Shown here one piece after another: positions 1 through 11,825 of a DNA stretch of 64,000 nucleotides. The DNA is from Gigaspora margarita (taxonomy: Eukaryota > Glomeromycota > Glomeromycetes > Diversisporales > Gigasporaceae), in assembly GCA_009809945.1 (NCBI GenBank), contig WTPW01000668.1, forward strand, positions 286,796 to 350,795. Reading direction: 5' to 3'. A program made the translations under genes and the position numbers. A model generated the notes under the pieces. The model searched no databases. It saw only the letters and a program-made list of their open reading frames with translations, and was not told the DNA's origin. How positions within the stretch are numbered: position 1 is the stretch's first letter; each line of letters starts with the position of its first letter.

Positions 1-1014
1 AAACTTCAAGAATTACAAAAATGGTGCAATGATATTGTAGTAAAGTATCCGGATAAAATTTTTGATTCTGAAGACTTTATAACGATTCAAGAAAATGCAT
101 TAGTCTCACTTATTAGTCGAGATGATTTACAAATGAAAGAAGTAAAAATTTGGAATAATGTTATTAAATGGGGTATTGCTCAAAATCCTGGTCTACCATT
201 CAATTCTAAAATCTAGACCCATGAGAATTTTCTAACATTAAAGACTACTTTACAAAATTGTTTACCTCATATTCGTTATTTTCATATACCTGGTGATGAA
301 ATTATCGATAATGTACGACCATACTAACAAATCCTGGAAAAAGATCTTTGGGATGATATAACAATGAAACTTATATCACCAAATCGACAAATATCATCAA
401 TAATTCTCCCACCTCGTAAAATTTTAACACCAACATTGCCAGTTAGAATTACAGAACCATTTTCAACAGTTATCAATGAAGCTCATGCAGCAGAAATTGT
501 TTCATGGGTTGATAAAAAAGAAAATATATATTCCTTAACTAATAATCCATATGAATTTAAATTACTTCTTCGTGGAACTAGGGACGGTTTTAACTCAAAT
601 TCATTTTGGAATTTATGCGATAAACAAACACAACTTGTTGTAGTTATGAAGGTTAAAGGTACTGATGAAATTCTTGGTGGTTATAATCCTATCGGTTGGG
701 ATAATAATTCAGGATGGATGTATTGCGATGACAGCTTTATTTTTTCATTGAAAAATGATACCATTCAAAATTCTATCTTAAGTCGTGTAATACAACCAGA
801 AAATGCAATTTATTGTGATTATCGCTATGGCCCAATATTTGGTGGTGGTAATGATTTAACTATGTCAAATGATTCTAATCAAAATAGAAAATGTTGGCAT
901 AGGCAAAAATCATATGAAAAACGAATTAGAAATGCATCTACATATGAAAGTAATGGGGTATCAGTTTTTTCAGTAGAAGAATATGAAATATTCCAGATTA
1001 GTAAAAAAACCTAA
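1..1014 (+). pseudogene. BTB-BACK-TLDc gene A, 5' end outside the window, two nonsense codons
   Basis: The window opens inside exon 2. The frame starting at base 1 reads KLQELQKWCNDIVVKYP, which aligns with the BACK region of gene C (5976-7529). That frame is interrupted by TAG at 214-216, where paralogues have the Trp of KNWTHENF, and by TAA at 325-327, where paralogues have Gln in RPYQQIL. After that the TLDc half is open to the stop at 1012-1014, with LLLRGTRDGF, GGYNPIGWD, DSFIFSLKN, YGPIFGGGND and YEIFQISKK all preserved. The two stops in otherwise near-perfect sequence point to recent inactivation. An internal ATG at 364 could start a TLDc-only protein of 216 residues, but nothing shows that it is used. 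BTB exon 1 is not in the window. Confidence 0.85.
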
Positions 1015-3298
1015 GTTTATGCTAATTAATTCACTGAATAAATTACTTTATCAATATTGTGAATAATAATCTATTGATTATAGTTTATTATAGTTTATTA
1101 TAGTTTAAAATGTGACTATTAACATTCTCCCATTCTTGTTCATTAACTAATAACAAATTTACAATTTTTTATCTAAAACAAAACTAATTCATTTAATTGT
1201 GATGTCTTTTTTTCGAATTTTTCCTAATTACCACGGTTAAAGATGTACTGATTTAATAGTTAGAAGTCGAAATTTATTGAATTTGTGATTTACAGTACTA
1301 TGCATGCATTTGTAAATTTGAAACTTTTTATCATCAATTGTGTACCATTTAATTGACCTCACATAAAAAATTATTTGACTTCATACAGTATAATATAACT
1401 TAATAAAGTAGGTATGAATGATTTTATTTAAAATTATTGTTAAAATATTTAAAAATAAATTGGGAAAGAATAATCTAATTATCACATGGGTTTACAATTA
1501 AATAGAAGTCTCATATGAAGAAGTATTAACTTTTGGCGAAATATTTTGAGGCCATAAATAAACTTTTAAATTCCTTGTTATAAAAAATTGATATAAAAAA
1601 CTGACAAATGCTGCTACCGGTCATCACAGATATTAAATTTGTATAGATATAAATTATCTGAATTCGAATAAATGGGATGTGATAATGGGAAAATGGGATA
1701 GAAGTATAAAATAAGCAAAATTTTGATAAAATTTTGAAAGAAAATTTACGAACGTAAAAGAATTCATTATCTGTTATTATATAAATAAGCTTACAAATAA
1801 AAATATATAGGATTTATAAATCATTGATTTTGAAATAAATACGTCACTGATTTAATTCGAAATCAGAAACCTGAGCCTTGGGTCTGAAGCTCCTTATTAT
1901 TTATTATAGAACGGAATCCAAAGAAATTTTTTTCTGAGGTTAAATTTTACAAACACTTCGTAATGATTTCAAAATATCACAGTATATAAATGTTTATTAC
2001 ACATAATTAATGCAAATTAAATAAAAATGACATCAAATAACCGCAACCTCGTTTGATTTATTTCAAATACCTTGATACTTAAATGTTTTATCCAATTGAT
2101 TAACGTGAACAAAATTAAATTAATGAAGTCGTGTGATGGTAAATATAATGTTGTATAAATTACATTAGACAGATCAAACAATATAGAGGGAGTTAATACA
2201 ATACATGATATTTTTATTAATCGCGTTTATTTAATGTCATCTATTAAGCATGTCTAGATTCAAAAATATTTATAAAATGATTATAATTACTCTTTTTAAG
2301 TTGTGACAGCATAGAACTGTAGCATATGATATGTGTCATTTTGAAAATATTTCGGTATAAAATTTATGCAGAAATTTATGCAGACTGGTCGATTGTAAAT
2401 AACTCAAATTATTCAAATTATTTTTAAATTTACATTTTGAATAAGTGACTAAGGTTCGAGGCACGGACTTTTTTTGTTTTAGGGTGTTATCCAACTTTAT
2501 CAATCTTTCGGAATGCGTCAGAGAGTAAATTTAATAGTAAAAACATGGTGTATTTCAATGTATAAAACACGTTATGAAAGTTTAAGAAAGATTTAATAGC
2601 AGATCGTTTAACTTATCAAGGGTATTTATCATTTTATTCAATAAGAATTGGAGGCCTAGCGTATTTTTTTCATAAAATTACGCTTATTGGTCGAAAATGT
2701 TTATTGATTGATTAGAAGAAATAATTGCTCAAGTACTTTCATTATCATTACCCAACGTCGACAAAATCTACGGCGAAAATAAAAAAAGGCACACTTTTGT
2801 GTTTTGCTGGTTCGCAGTAAATGTTTAAAAAGAACCAGAATTTGGAATTGTCATATAGGTTGCTTTTTTCCTTTCGTTAATCTATCGTTTTCATTTTTTT
2901 TTTATTCGATATGTAAAAACAATAATCACTAAAGGCAATAATAATAATGATGTTTGCTCGAGTATCGATTGCAATCACAATCAATATTTTGAAATACTTG
3001 AGCATCAAAACGGTCATAAATTAATCACATTGAAAAAGGTACGTGAGCATAATTCAATTATACTGTCATCCATACTATTGATCATCAACAATGGTCTAGT
3101 TATAATAGTTAAGTAAGCACTGTCTCAATCACTAGCTAATTACATCGAATGTGCTGCTTGAGAATTACTTCCTATAAGGATGGCTTTAACGATAATGTAA
3201 AAAAGGGCATCCCGTGCCTCAATGACATCGTCAAACTTGGACATTATTTAGATAAACGTTAATCAAACGATACATAATTAAGTTTGCACACATTTAAA
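1015..3298. repeat. Spacer A, copy 1 (non-coding part of the tandem unit)
   Basis: AT-rich sequence with no convincing gene. It closely resembles the stretches after C (7530-10844), I (37659-39537), L (45590-47681) and N (56538-59853), and so marks the duplicated unit. Recurring landmarks are a run of TTATAGTTTA repeats just after the gene, a block ending TTGGTTCGCAGTAAATG near 2810-2822, an inverted-repeat hairpin (2954-3004), and a sequence ending GGGCATCCCGTGCCTCAATG shortly before the next start codon. Confidence 0.8.
2954..3004. repeat. Conserved inverted-repeat hairpin in spacer A, copy 1
   Basis: Arms TGCTC(G/A)AGTATC and (G/A)ATACTTGAGCA enclose about 27 bases containing CAATCACAATC. 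The same hairpin occurs at 39160-39209, 47326-47375 and 59464-59513. The copy near 10495 keeps only the left part. Function unknown. It could be a structured RNA, a protein-binding dyad or a transposon relic. Confidence 0.6.
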
Positions 3299-4577
3299 AT
3301 GACAGTAAAATTTTTGAAGAACTTTCAAATAATTATCTTGAAGTTCTTGATGATTAAGAAGATTTAACGTAATCATCAAAGTTGATGAATCACCGGATGC
3401 TATAGTATTCCAATCACATTCAGCAATTTTAAGATACCGTTCTTTATACTTCGTAATGAATTGGCAACTATTAGTAAAGATAAGAATAATGTTAAAAAAA
3501 CACTTGACTTAAAAAATGTTTCTATACAACAACTTGAAATTATTATCAAGTAAGTTATTTTATATTTCGATTTATATCATGTTGCAAAATAAGAACTAAA
3601 TATGAATTAATTTTATACAAAGATATATCTATAAAAATGATGCAGTGATATTGTAGCAAAGTACTCTTATATGATTTTTGATTCAGAAGAATTTATCACT
3701 ATGCGTTAGTCTCACTCATTTTTCCAATATGATTTACAAGTGAAAGAAGTAAAAATTTGGAATCATGTTATTGAATAGGAGATTGCTCAAAAACCCTGAC
3801 CACCCATGAGAATTTTTTTAGTTTAAAGACTACTTTACAAAATTGTTTACCTCATGTCCGCTATTTTCATATATCTGGTATTGATATTATCGATAATTCA
3901 ACAATTCCTAAAAAAAGATCTTGGAATGATATAACAATAAAGTTTGTGTCACCAAATCGACAAGTATCATCAACAATACTCCCATCTTGTAAAATTTTAG
4001 CATCAACATTACCAACTAGAAATAAGAACCATTTCGACAGTTATCAATGAAACATATTCAGCAGAAATTGCTTCATGGGTTGATAAAAAAGAAAATACAA
4101 TTCCTTAGCAAATAATCCATTTTGAATTGAAATTACTTCTTCGTGGAACTAGAGATGGTTTTACCAAAGATTCATTTTGTAATTTATGTGATAAGTAAAT
4201 GCAACTTGTTGTTGTTATGAAGGTTAAAGACACTGATGTAATTCTTGGTTATAATCCTATCGGTTGGGATAAACCAGTTAGTTAATCTTAATAATCTTAG
4301 TAATAGAAATTGTAATGATAGCTTTATGTTTTTATTGAAAATTAAACTCTATTTTAAGTCGTGTAATGCAATCAGAACACGCAATTTATTGTTATTCTAG
4401 TTATGACCCATTATTTGGTGGAGGATATGATTTAGTTATGTCAAATGGTTTTAATCAAGATAGAACATGTTGCCATAGATAAGACTCATATTAAAAACGA
4501 ATTATACATTTATAGTGATGGATTTTATTCACATTTTTCAGTGGATAAATATGAAATATTCCAGATTGGTAAAGTCC
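3299..4577 (+). pseudogene. BTB-TLDc class-2 pseudogene B
   Basis: The ATG at 3299 begins a recognisable copy of exon 1 (ATGACAGTAAAATTT), followed by a GTAAGT donor after ATTATCAA, then BACK and TLDc segments up to the YEIFQI equivalent near 4550-4565. The reading frame is broken many times. There is a TAA after LDD near 3353 and a TAG in place of the Trp of VIEWG near 3777, plus several frameshifts and short deletions. The lesions at LDD and VIEWG recur in M and O. The TLDc variable stretch (KPVNLNNLSNRN-like) is typical of class 2. Not expected to yield a full protein. Confidence 0.85.
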
Positions 4578-5532
4578 TGGAAGTTTTATGCTTAATCATA
4601 TTTTGAATAATAATATATTATTATAGTTTAAAATGTGTCTCCAGATTAATAATAATTTTGCAGTTTTTATCTCGAATAAAATTAATCGTTTAGTCGTAAT
4701 GTTTGTTTTCTTTTAAATTATTCTTAATTTTGGTGAAATATTAATATGATCTATTTAATCGAAAATTTTTTTTCCATTATAAATTTTAATTAATCGTCTT
4801 TGATATGGAATTCAAACAAGCTAGTTGTTTCCTGAAAGGTAGTTCACAAGACTGATATGTTGGCACAATAATTTAAGATTTATTTTAAGATTTATTTTAA
4901 GATTTTTAAGGCTATCGCTATCAAGTTACGGGACTTGACTTTTATTTATTGAACAAGAAAATGATCACACAAAAAATCAAGTTGCATTACGTGACGATAT
5001 TTATTAATAATTTGGATGGTGCTGATGAATTGGTTTGTTTTTTTATTTCTAAATATCTTTGTTATTTTGATTATTCAATTAAAAACTCGTATTACCTTGC
5101 GTAAAAAATTTATATTTATAATTTCTTGTTTTCATGGCAATGCAACATTCACATTTGAACTTCTTAAATTTCGAGAATTTATTTTCGAAACGATAATATA
5201 TAAGATTAGTAATCATAAGACCCGGGCAATACCAAAAGATTATAAAAATTTCAAAAAAAATTTAGTTGATCAAATTCGTAATAATTAATATTACTTTGTG
5301 CAGCAAACTATTGACAGCTATTCTCACATATTCCGGAACAAACTAGAAGCTTGTTTCCGAGATTTTTCGGTTCGCCTTAAGGATTACGTTATCCTCGAAA
5401 TTTGATCCCGAAACATGTAATTTCTGGAGTTAAATGCAACTTGCATTATTTTTAGATTCACATTTCGGAAAATAAGGTTCGTGGCACAGTTTTTTTGGAT
5501 TTAATGGTATTCCTATATGCATGCCTCGAGCT
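4578..5532. repeat. Spacer B, copy 1, with a fossil open frame
   Basis: This is the region after a class-2 pseudogene. It recurs at 13226-14175, 41408-44048, 52940-54997 and 62790-63710. Landmarks are TCACAAGAC(C/T)GATATGT, TTACGTGACGATATTTATT and GAAATTTGATCCCGAAACA. An open frame of 90 codons at 5016-5288 (hydrophobic start, then KISNHKTRAIPKDYKNFKK) exists only in this copy. In the other copies the same sequence carries frame breaks. I recognise no domain and treat it as a fossil or chance frame. Confidence 0.7.
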
Positions 5533-5867
5533 GCATTCACTTATTTACGCGGGTAATACAAATTCCTGAAGAGGAAATAGTCAATAAGAGAGTGCAATTT
5601 TGACCATTTCGGACCAGCCCGACAAAGAATCCAAACACGCGTAAAAGAAGAAAAATCGAAAATATGCAAAAACTAATATTTAAATCGATCTTGGTGCACT
5701 AATTAAAAATGAAGGGAATGCAATTTTACATAAAGTAACCATAAATCTAACTTCATAGCCTCTAACGTTAAGGCGCTAACCCTAATTTTTATCTCACGCA
5801 CTTAGTTTATTTACAAAATCGGGGTTCCTTTTTTGGTTTGTATTACCCGCGCAAATAAGTAAAATGC
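5533..5867. mobile_element. MITE with about 30 bp terminal inverted repeats, upstream of gene C
   Basis: The left end GCATTCACTTATTTACGCGG and the right end CCGCGCAAATAAGTAAAATG with a following C are inverted copies, continuing inward as GGTAATACAAA / TTTGTATTACC. The 335 bp element lies about 110 bp upstream of the gene C start codon and splits spacer B where other copies read continuously into the promoter-proximal motif. No protein is encoded. The target duplication is not clear, so the superfamily is unassigned. Confidence 0.75.
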
Positions 5868-5877
5868 TAGGGCATAA

Positions 5878-5900
5878 GTTACACCGTCAAACGTTACATC
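5878..5900 (+). promoter_or_regulatory. Conserved motif upstream of gene C
   Basis: The core GTTACACCGTCAAACGTTAC sits about 80-100 bases before the start codon. Matching sequences lie at the same place before E, I, L and N, in a region otherwise drifting by indels. A regulatory role is an inference from position and conservation, and common descent of the duplicates also contributes. Confidence 0.4.
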
Positions 5901-5975
5901 CAATTCAGGAAATTTGGGCGTTATTTAGATTTGATTTTAATCAAATAAAGACTAAAATTTTTACACACATTTAAA

Positions 5976-7529
5976 ATGACAGTAAAGTTCTATGAAAATC
6001 TTTCAAATAATTATCTTGAACTTCTTGATGACAAAGAAGATTTTAACATAATCATTAATGTTGGTGAATCACCAAATACTAAAATATTCCAAGCACATTC
6101 AGCAATTTTAAGATACAGATCTTTATACTTTCGTAATAAATTGGCAAATATTTGTAAAGACAAGAATAACATTAAAACACTTGATTTAAAAAATGTTTCT
6201 ATAAAACAATTTGAAATTATTATCAAGTAAGTTATTTTATATTTCGATTTAGATCATGTTGCAAAACAAGAAACTAAAATATAAATTAAAAATTTTATAC
6301 AAAGATATATCTATGGAGGAATATTCTTACTTGAAAATCATAATGCATCATTTATTTTTGAGCTTATGCTCATTGCTTGCGAATTTCTTTTCGATGAATT
6401 AGCAAAATACCTTGAAACACATTTAATTGAAAATGAAGCTCATTGGCTTCGCTTAAATTTTACTCGTATTTATCAAAAAAGTTTCAAGAATAACAAACCT
6501 CAAGAATTACAAAAATGGTGCAATGATATTGTGGTAAAGTATCCGGGTAAGATTTTTGATACTGAAGGCTTTATGAAGATTCAAGAAAATGCATTAGTCT
6601 CACTTATTAGTCGAGATGATTTACAAATGGAAGAAATAAAAATTTGGAATCGTGTTATTGAATGGGGTATTGCTCAAAATCCTGGTTTACCATCCGATTC
6701 TAAAAACTGGACCCATGAGAATTTTCTAACATTAAAGACTACTTTACAAAATTGTTTACCTCATATTCGTTATTTTCATATACCTGGTGATGAAATTATC
6801 GATAATGTACGACCATACCAACAAATCCTAGAAAAAGATCTTTGGGATGATATAACAATGAAACTTATATCACCAAATCGACAAGTATTATCAATAATTC
6901 TCCCACCTCGTAAAACTTTAACACCAACATTACCAGTTAGAATTACAGAACCATTTTCAACAGTTATCAATGAAGCTCATGCAGCAGAAATTGCTTCATG
7001 GGTTGATAAAAAAGAAACTACCGGTACATATTCCTTAGCAAATAATCCATATGAATTTAAATTACTTCTTCGTGGAACTAGGGACGGTTTTACCTCAGAT
7101 TCATTTTGGAATTTATGCGATAATCAAGTACAACTTGTTGTAGTTATGAAGGTTAATGATGAAATTCTTGGCGGTTATAATCCTATCGGTTGGGATAAAT
7201 CAGTTCGTCAATTTTGGCATTGCAATGATAGCTTTATTTTTTCATTGAAAAATGATACCATTCAAAATTCTATTTTAAGTCGTGTAATACAACCAGAACG
7301 TGCAATTTGTTGTAATGATAATTATGGCCCAATATTTGGTGCTGGTTATGATTTAGCTATGTCAAATGATTTTAATCAAGATAAAAATTGTCGGCATAAA
7401 CAATACTCATATGAAAAACAAATTAGAAATGCATCTACATTTGAAAGTAATAGATATTCATATTTTTCAGTAGAAGATTATGAAATATTCCAGATTAGTA
7501 AAAAAACCAAAGTGCTTTATGCTAATTAA
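5976..7529 (+). CDS. BTB-BACK-TLDc protein, gene C (intact)
   Basis: Exon 1 is 5976-6226 and exon 2 is 6305-7529. The 78-nt intron has a GTAAGT donor and a TACAAAG acceptor, and splits a Lys codon in phase 2. The spliced product is 491 residues. Residues 1-125 form a BTB/POZ domain (FNIIINVG, KIFQAHSAILRYRSLYFR; exon 2 restores KYIYGGIF and LMLIACEFLFDELA). Residues 134-270 look like a BACK helical linker. Residues 300-485 form a TLDc domain with LLLRGTRDGF, GGYNPIGWD, DSFIFSLKN, YGPIFGAGYD and YEIFQISKK. The start is the conserved ATG shared by all class-1 paralogues. By family knowledge it may be a Cul3 adaptor and/or V-ATPase-interacting TLDc protein, with ligand unknown. The usual stop is lost, so the C-terminus is extended by KVLYAN. 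Confidence 0.9.
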
Positions 7530-10500
7530 TTCACCGAATAAATTACTTAAAATATTGTGAATAATAAACTATTTATTATAGTTTATTATAGTTTAAAATG
7601 TGTCTATTAAAATTGTTCAGAAGCTAAAAATAAATTTAAATTAATTCATTTAATTATGATGTTTGTTTTCTTTCGAATTTTTCTTAATTGCCCGATTAAA
7701 GATATACTGATTTAATAGTTAGAAATCAAAATTTATTGAACTTGAATAATTTACAGACTACTGTTTGTAAATATGAAAATTTTGACCATCAATTGTGTAT
7801 AGTACCCACTTAATTGACCTCACATAATAAATTATTTGACTTCATGCCTTATATATTATTATTCTGTGATATAGTATACCGTATAATATAAATAACAATA
7901 TGAACGATTTCATTTAAAATTATTGTTAAAAATTTAAAAATAAAATTGGTAAAGAATATTCAAATTATTCCATTGATTATAAATGAATTTTTAGATTCCT
8001 TGTTATCACAAAATTGATATTAAAAACTGTCAAATGTTGCTACCGGTCATCACAAATATTAAATTTGTATGTTTATAACGATGAAATTTTATAATGGGAT
8101 GTGATAATAGGAAACTGGGATAAAAGTATTATTTATTATAGAACGGAAAGCAAAAGAGATTTTTTTTTGGTGTTTAATCTTAGTTAAATTTTAACATAGT
8201 TAATGACTAGGGTCCGGCCGGGTTAGGGCCCAGTTCGGGCTTACATTTTTGAACCCATTATTATTTTGACCGGACCAGGCCCGTTAAAATACCGGGCCGG
8301 GTTTGAGCCTTGTAAAAAAGCCCATACAAGCCCAATAATATCCGGTAACCTAGTAACAGCCAATATCTGAAAAGTGTATTTAAAGTTGGGCTTCCTGTCT
8401 GCTTTTCCTTAATCTCTTCTACTGTAGGACAAAATGTAATTTCAAAATATAAATAAATAAAGATTTGTATAGTTACAAGAATCTTGCAGACTTGCGCAAC
8501 TTCGTCACCTTATTTGTGTATTTAACTCATTATTGGTTTTTTTTTAAAAAAAGAAAATAGTAACGAAGAGCTTGTTAACAAAGTGACAATGAAACTGTTT
8601 TTGGTAATTAGTGCATTTAAAAGTCGTTGTTAAGTTATTTTTCTCTTATTTTGCTATTCGGCATCTAAGGTAATGATTGGCAGTTGTTTTAATAGGTTAA
8701 ATGGTAATAGTAAGCAACGTCAAGCTTTGTGGCTGAAGCAGTAATGTAAGGGACCTTGCTTAGTGGTAGTTAGACTCCATTATTGCAGTAATGGTGCGAG
8801 GACCTCGTTTGGTGATAATTAGGCATCGTGAATATAGTAACAATGCAAAAACATTCATAAGATGGATTTGGATTTCGCAGCTACAACAGCAGTGCAAGAA
8901 CCCTTTGTGGAGCTTCCCAGCATCTTCATCATTTAATGAATGGCTACATAATCAATTTTCTTTGAAGCTATATGGATCTCTCCTCGAGCCTGTTCCCAAA
9001 TGCTTAGACATTGTAGTTTGGTTAGCGTTTATAGGTTGGTTTTTTTATAGGTGTAGTAGTTTCATTACGTTGAGAATAGGTTTATAGTCGGTTAGTATCT
9101 AATTGAGCAATAATCATTGCATTCTTGATAGATTGAATTTCAAATTAATTCTAGTTTTGAGACACCAATGTTGTAGCACCATTGTCAAAAATACTTTGGC
9201 ATGCAATACTTTCAATAACATTTATTAAAGAAAACAACCAAAAAACTAATTACAATCGGTAGAAAAACAGTGGATTACAAAAATCTGCAGACTAGACAAT
9301 CCTGACGGAATATATCGAGTCGAAAAGGTTAATTTATTATTAAATAAGCATAAACCATTTATATGTTTTAAAAAAGAAATTCAGCATTTAAGCAAATATT
9401 GAATAGTTAAATGTCGTTCCTGGTTTTGCGCACAGCTATCTAGTATTAAAAAAATAGCTAGTTTAAAATCAAGATTTGTCGAAAATGTGTTACGAGGTTT
9501 TTTTTAGTATAGTTCTTTACGGCCCGGGTTTGGGTTGGGCCTAGTCCGTACTTTTTTTAACGGACCGGGTTTAGGCTTACAAATTGTTTTCGGGTTTAGT
9601 TTCGGGTTCATGCAAGCCCGGCACGAATCGACCCATTCCGCACCCTAGTTAATGAAAATTAAAATAAAAAGACAGAAAATAACCGCAAACTTGTTTGACT
9701 TATTTCAAATACCTTGATACTTAAATGCTTTTACCCAATTGGATAACGTGAACCAAATTAAATTATCGTGCGATGGTAAAATAATTTGCATAAATTATAT
9801 TAGCAGATCAAGTGATATGCAATACAGAGGGAAGGTTAAATACAATTCATGATATTTTTTCAAAATTGCGATTATTTAATGTCATCTGTTACGCAAGTCT
9901 AGGTTCAAAAAATATTTATAAAAATGATTATAATGCTTTTTTTAAGTTATGACGGCATAGTATGTGATATGCGTCATTTAAAAATATTCGGTATAAAATT
10001 TGTAAATAATTCGCATTATTTTTAAAATTCACATTTTGAAACAGTGGCTAAGGTCGAGGCACGGGTTTTTTATTTTAGGGTGTCCTCAAGCACTTTAGTC
10101 AATCCAACAAAATAATGGGTTATTTAATAAATAAAACACGTGATGAAAGTTTTTAAAAAAATTTATTAGCAGATCATTTAACCAATTAAGGGTATTTATC
10201 ATTATATTCGACAAGAATGGGAGGCCTATACTCCCTTTTTTTCATAAAGTTTCGCTTATTTGTCGAAAACCTTCATTGATTTATTATAAGAAATAATTGC
10301 TCAAGCACTTTTCATTATCGATACGGATCTTCAAAATCGATGAATTATTACCTAATTACTTAACAGTTATGAAAAAGAAGAACCAGAAGTTAGAATTGTC
10401 GTAGATTGCTTGTTTTTTTTGTTGACCCATCGTTTTCATTTTTTTATTCGATATGTAAAACAATAATCACTAAAAGGAATAATAATAAAGATGTTTGCTC

Positions 10501-10844
10501 AAGCATCGATTGTAATCACAATCAATATTTTGTAGCATCAACACGATCATAAATTAATCACATTGAGAAAGATACGTATGCATAATTCAATAATACTATC
10601 ATCCATACTATTGGTCAGTCTAACTATAGTGGCTGAGCACTGTCTCAATCACTAGTTGATCACGTCGAACGTGCTGCTTGAGAATACCCTTAAGGGCACT
10701 TCCTATAAGCATGGCTCTAAAGCGTTGTTCAACAATCTTTTAAAAAAGGACATCCAGTGCCTCAATGACACTTTATGCAATGTCGCATTATTTAGATTGA
10801 TATTAATCAATAACAATACATAATTGATTTTACACTCATTTAAA
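7530..10844. repeat. Spacer A, copy 2, interrupted by a hAT element
   Basis: Spacer A sequence resumes on both sides of the element at 8207-9647. Apart from that insertion it is collinear with the other spacer A copies, including the GGGCACTTCCTATAAGCATG block near 10694-10713. No gene seen. Confidence 0.8.
8207..9647. mobile_element. Non-autonomous hAT-type element, 1.44 kb, rich in CCGGGC motifs
   Basis: It is flanked by exact 8 bp duplications GTTAATGA (8199-8206 and 9648-9655). Ends are CTAGGGTCCGG and the inverse CCGCACCCTA. Both subterminal regions carry many GGGCC/CCGGG/GGGTTTGGG-like motifs, absent from the middle, as expected of transposase-binding repeats. The interior holds two diverged copies of a roughly 60 bp unit (GTAATG...AGGACCTCG...GTGATAATTAG) near 8740-8830. 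No transposase frame is recognisable. An open frame at 8791-9087 shows no known motif. Confidence 0.85.
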
Positions 10845-11088
10845 ATGACTGTAAAAAAAACTTTCTAATAATTATCTTGAAATTCTTGATGATAAAGAAG
10901 AATTTAACGTAATTATTAAGTTTATGAATCACCAAATACTAAAATATTAGTAAAGACAAGAATAATATTAAAACACTGTGATTTAAAAATGTTTCTATAC
11001 AACAATTTGGAATAATTATCAAGTAAGTTATTTTATGTTTTAATTTATATCATGTTACAAAAAGAAATCTAAAATATAATTAATTTTA

Positions 11089-11621
11089 GGGAATTTACAT
11101 ATAAAGGCCCGGAAAATGAAAATAATTTCAAATAAGGGCCCAAAGTAAAAATAATTACATATAAAGGCCTAAATTTGCAAATTTTTACAATTAAGAGCCA
11201 AAATAACTTTGAATGTCATCACTGTATATATGTACTGCTTTATACATTTTATTCTATACCCTTTCGCTTAATAACCTAATAAGTCTATCCTATACCAAGA
11301 CTAATTTCACATTTTGTGAAGGTTACTACACCTTAATCGAAGATATTTAGATCATTTGAATTCGTAGAGAAAATTAAATTACCTTTAAAACATTGACTAA
11401 AGCAGTTACAATTTTTACATGCATGACTGAGTAAAAAACAATACTTTTAACTGCCAAAAGAAAATTACATTTATATAATTTCAAATGTTAAAAACTTATT
11501 GTTTACAGTAAATCTAATTATTCACGATAAATTTGGGCCCTTAATTGTAAAATTTTTCAAAATTTGGGCCCTTATATGTAATTATTTTCAAATTTGGCCC
11601 TTATGTGATTTTTTTTTCCCC
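11089..11621. mobile_element. TIR element (MITE-like) in the intron of pseudogene D
   Basis: Flanked by TTAATTTTA on both sides (11080-11088 and 11622-11630), an 8-9 bp duplication. Both ends carry inverted, internally repeated units of roughly 38-45 bases built on ACATATAAGGGCCC and AAATTTG (left 11098-11215, right 11520-11607). The middle has no coding signal. The 533 bp length and target duplication fit a hAT- or Mutator-type MITE. Removing it restores the typical short intron of the family. Confidence 0.8.
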
Positions 11622-11825
11622 TTAATTTTATACAGAGGGATATCTATAGAGGAATATTCTTACATGAAAACCATAATGCATCATTTATTTTTGAGCTTAT
11701 ACTCATTGTTACGAATTTCCTTTCTATGAATTAACAAAGTACCTATAAACAATATTTAATTGAAACGAAAGTTCATTAGCTTCGCTTAAATTTCACTCGC
11801 ATTTATCAAAAAAGCTACCAGAATA

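Noticed and set aside
11499-11729. Open frame of 76 codons upstream of the hAT element
   Set aside because: It spans the right end of a MITE and an out-of-frame piece of exon 2 of pseudogene D.
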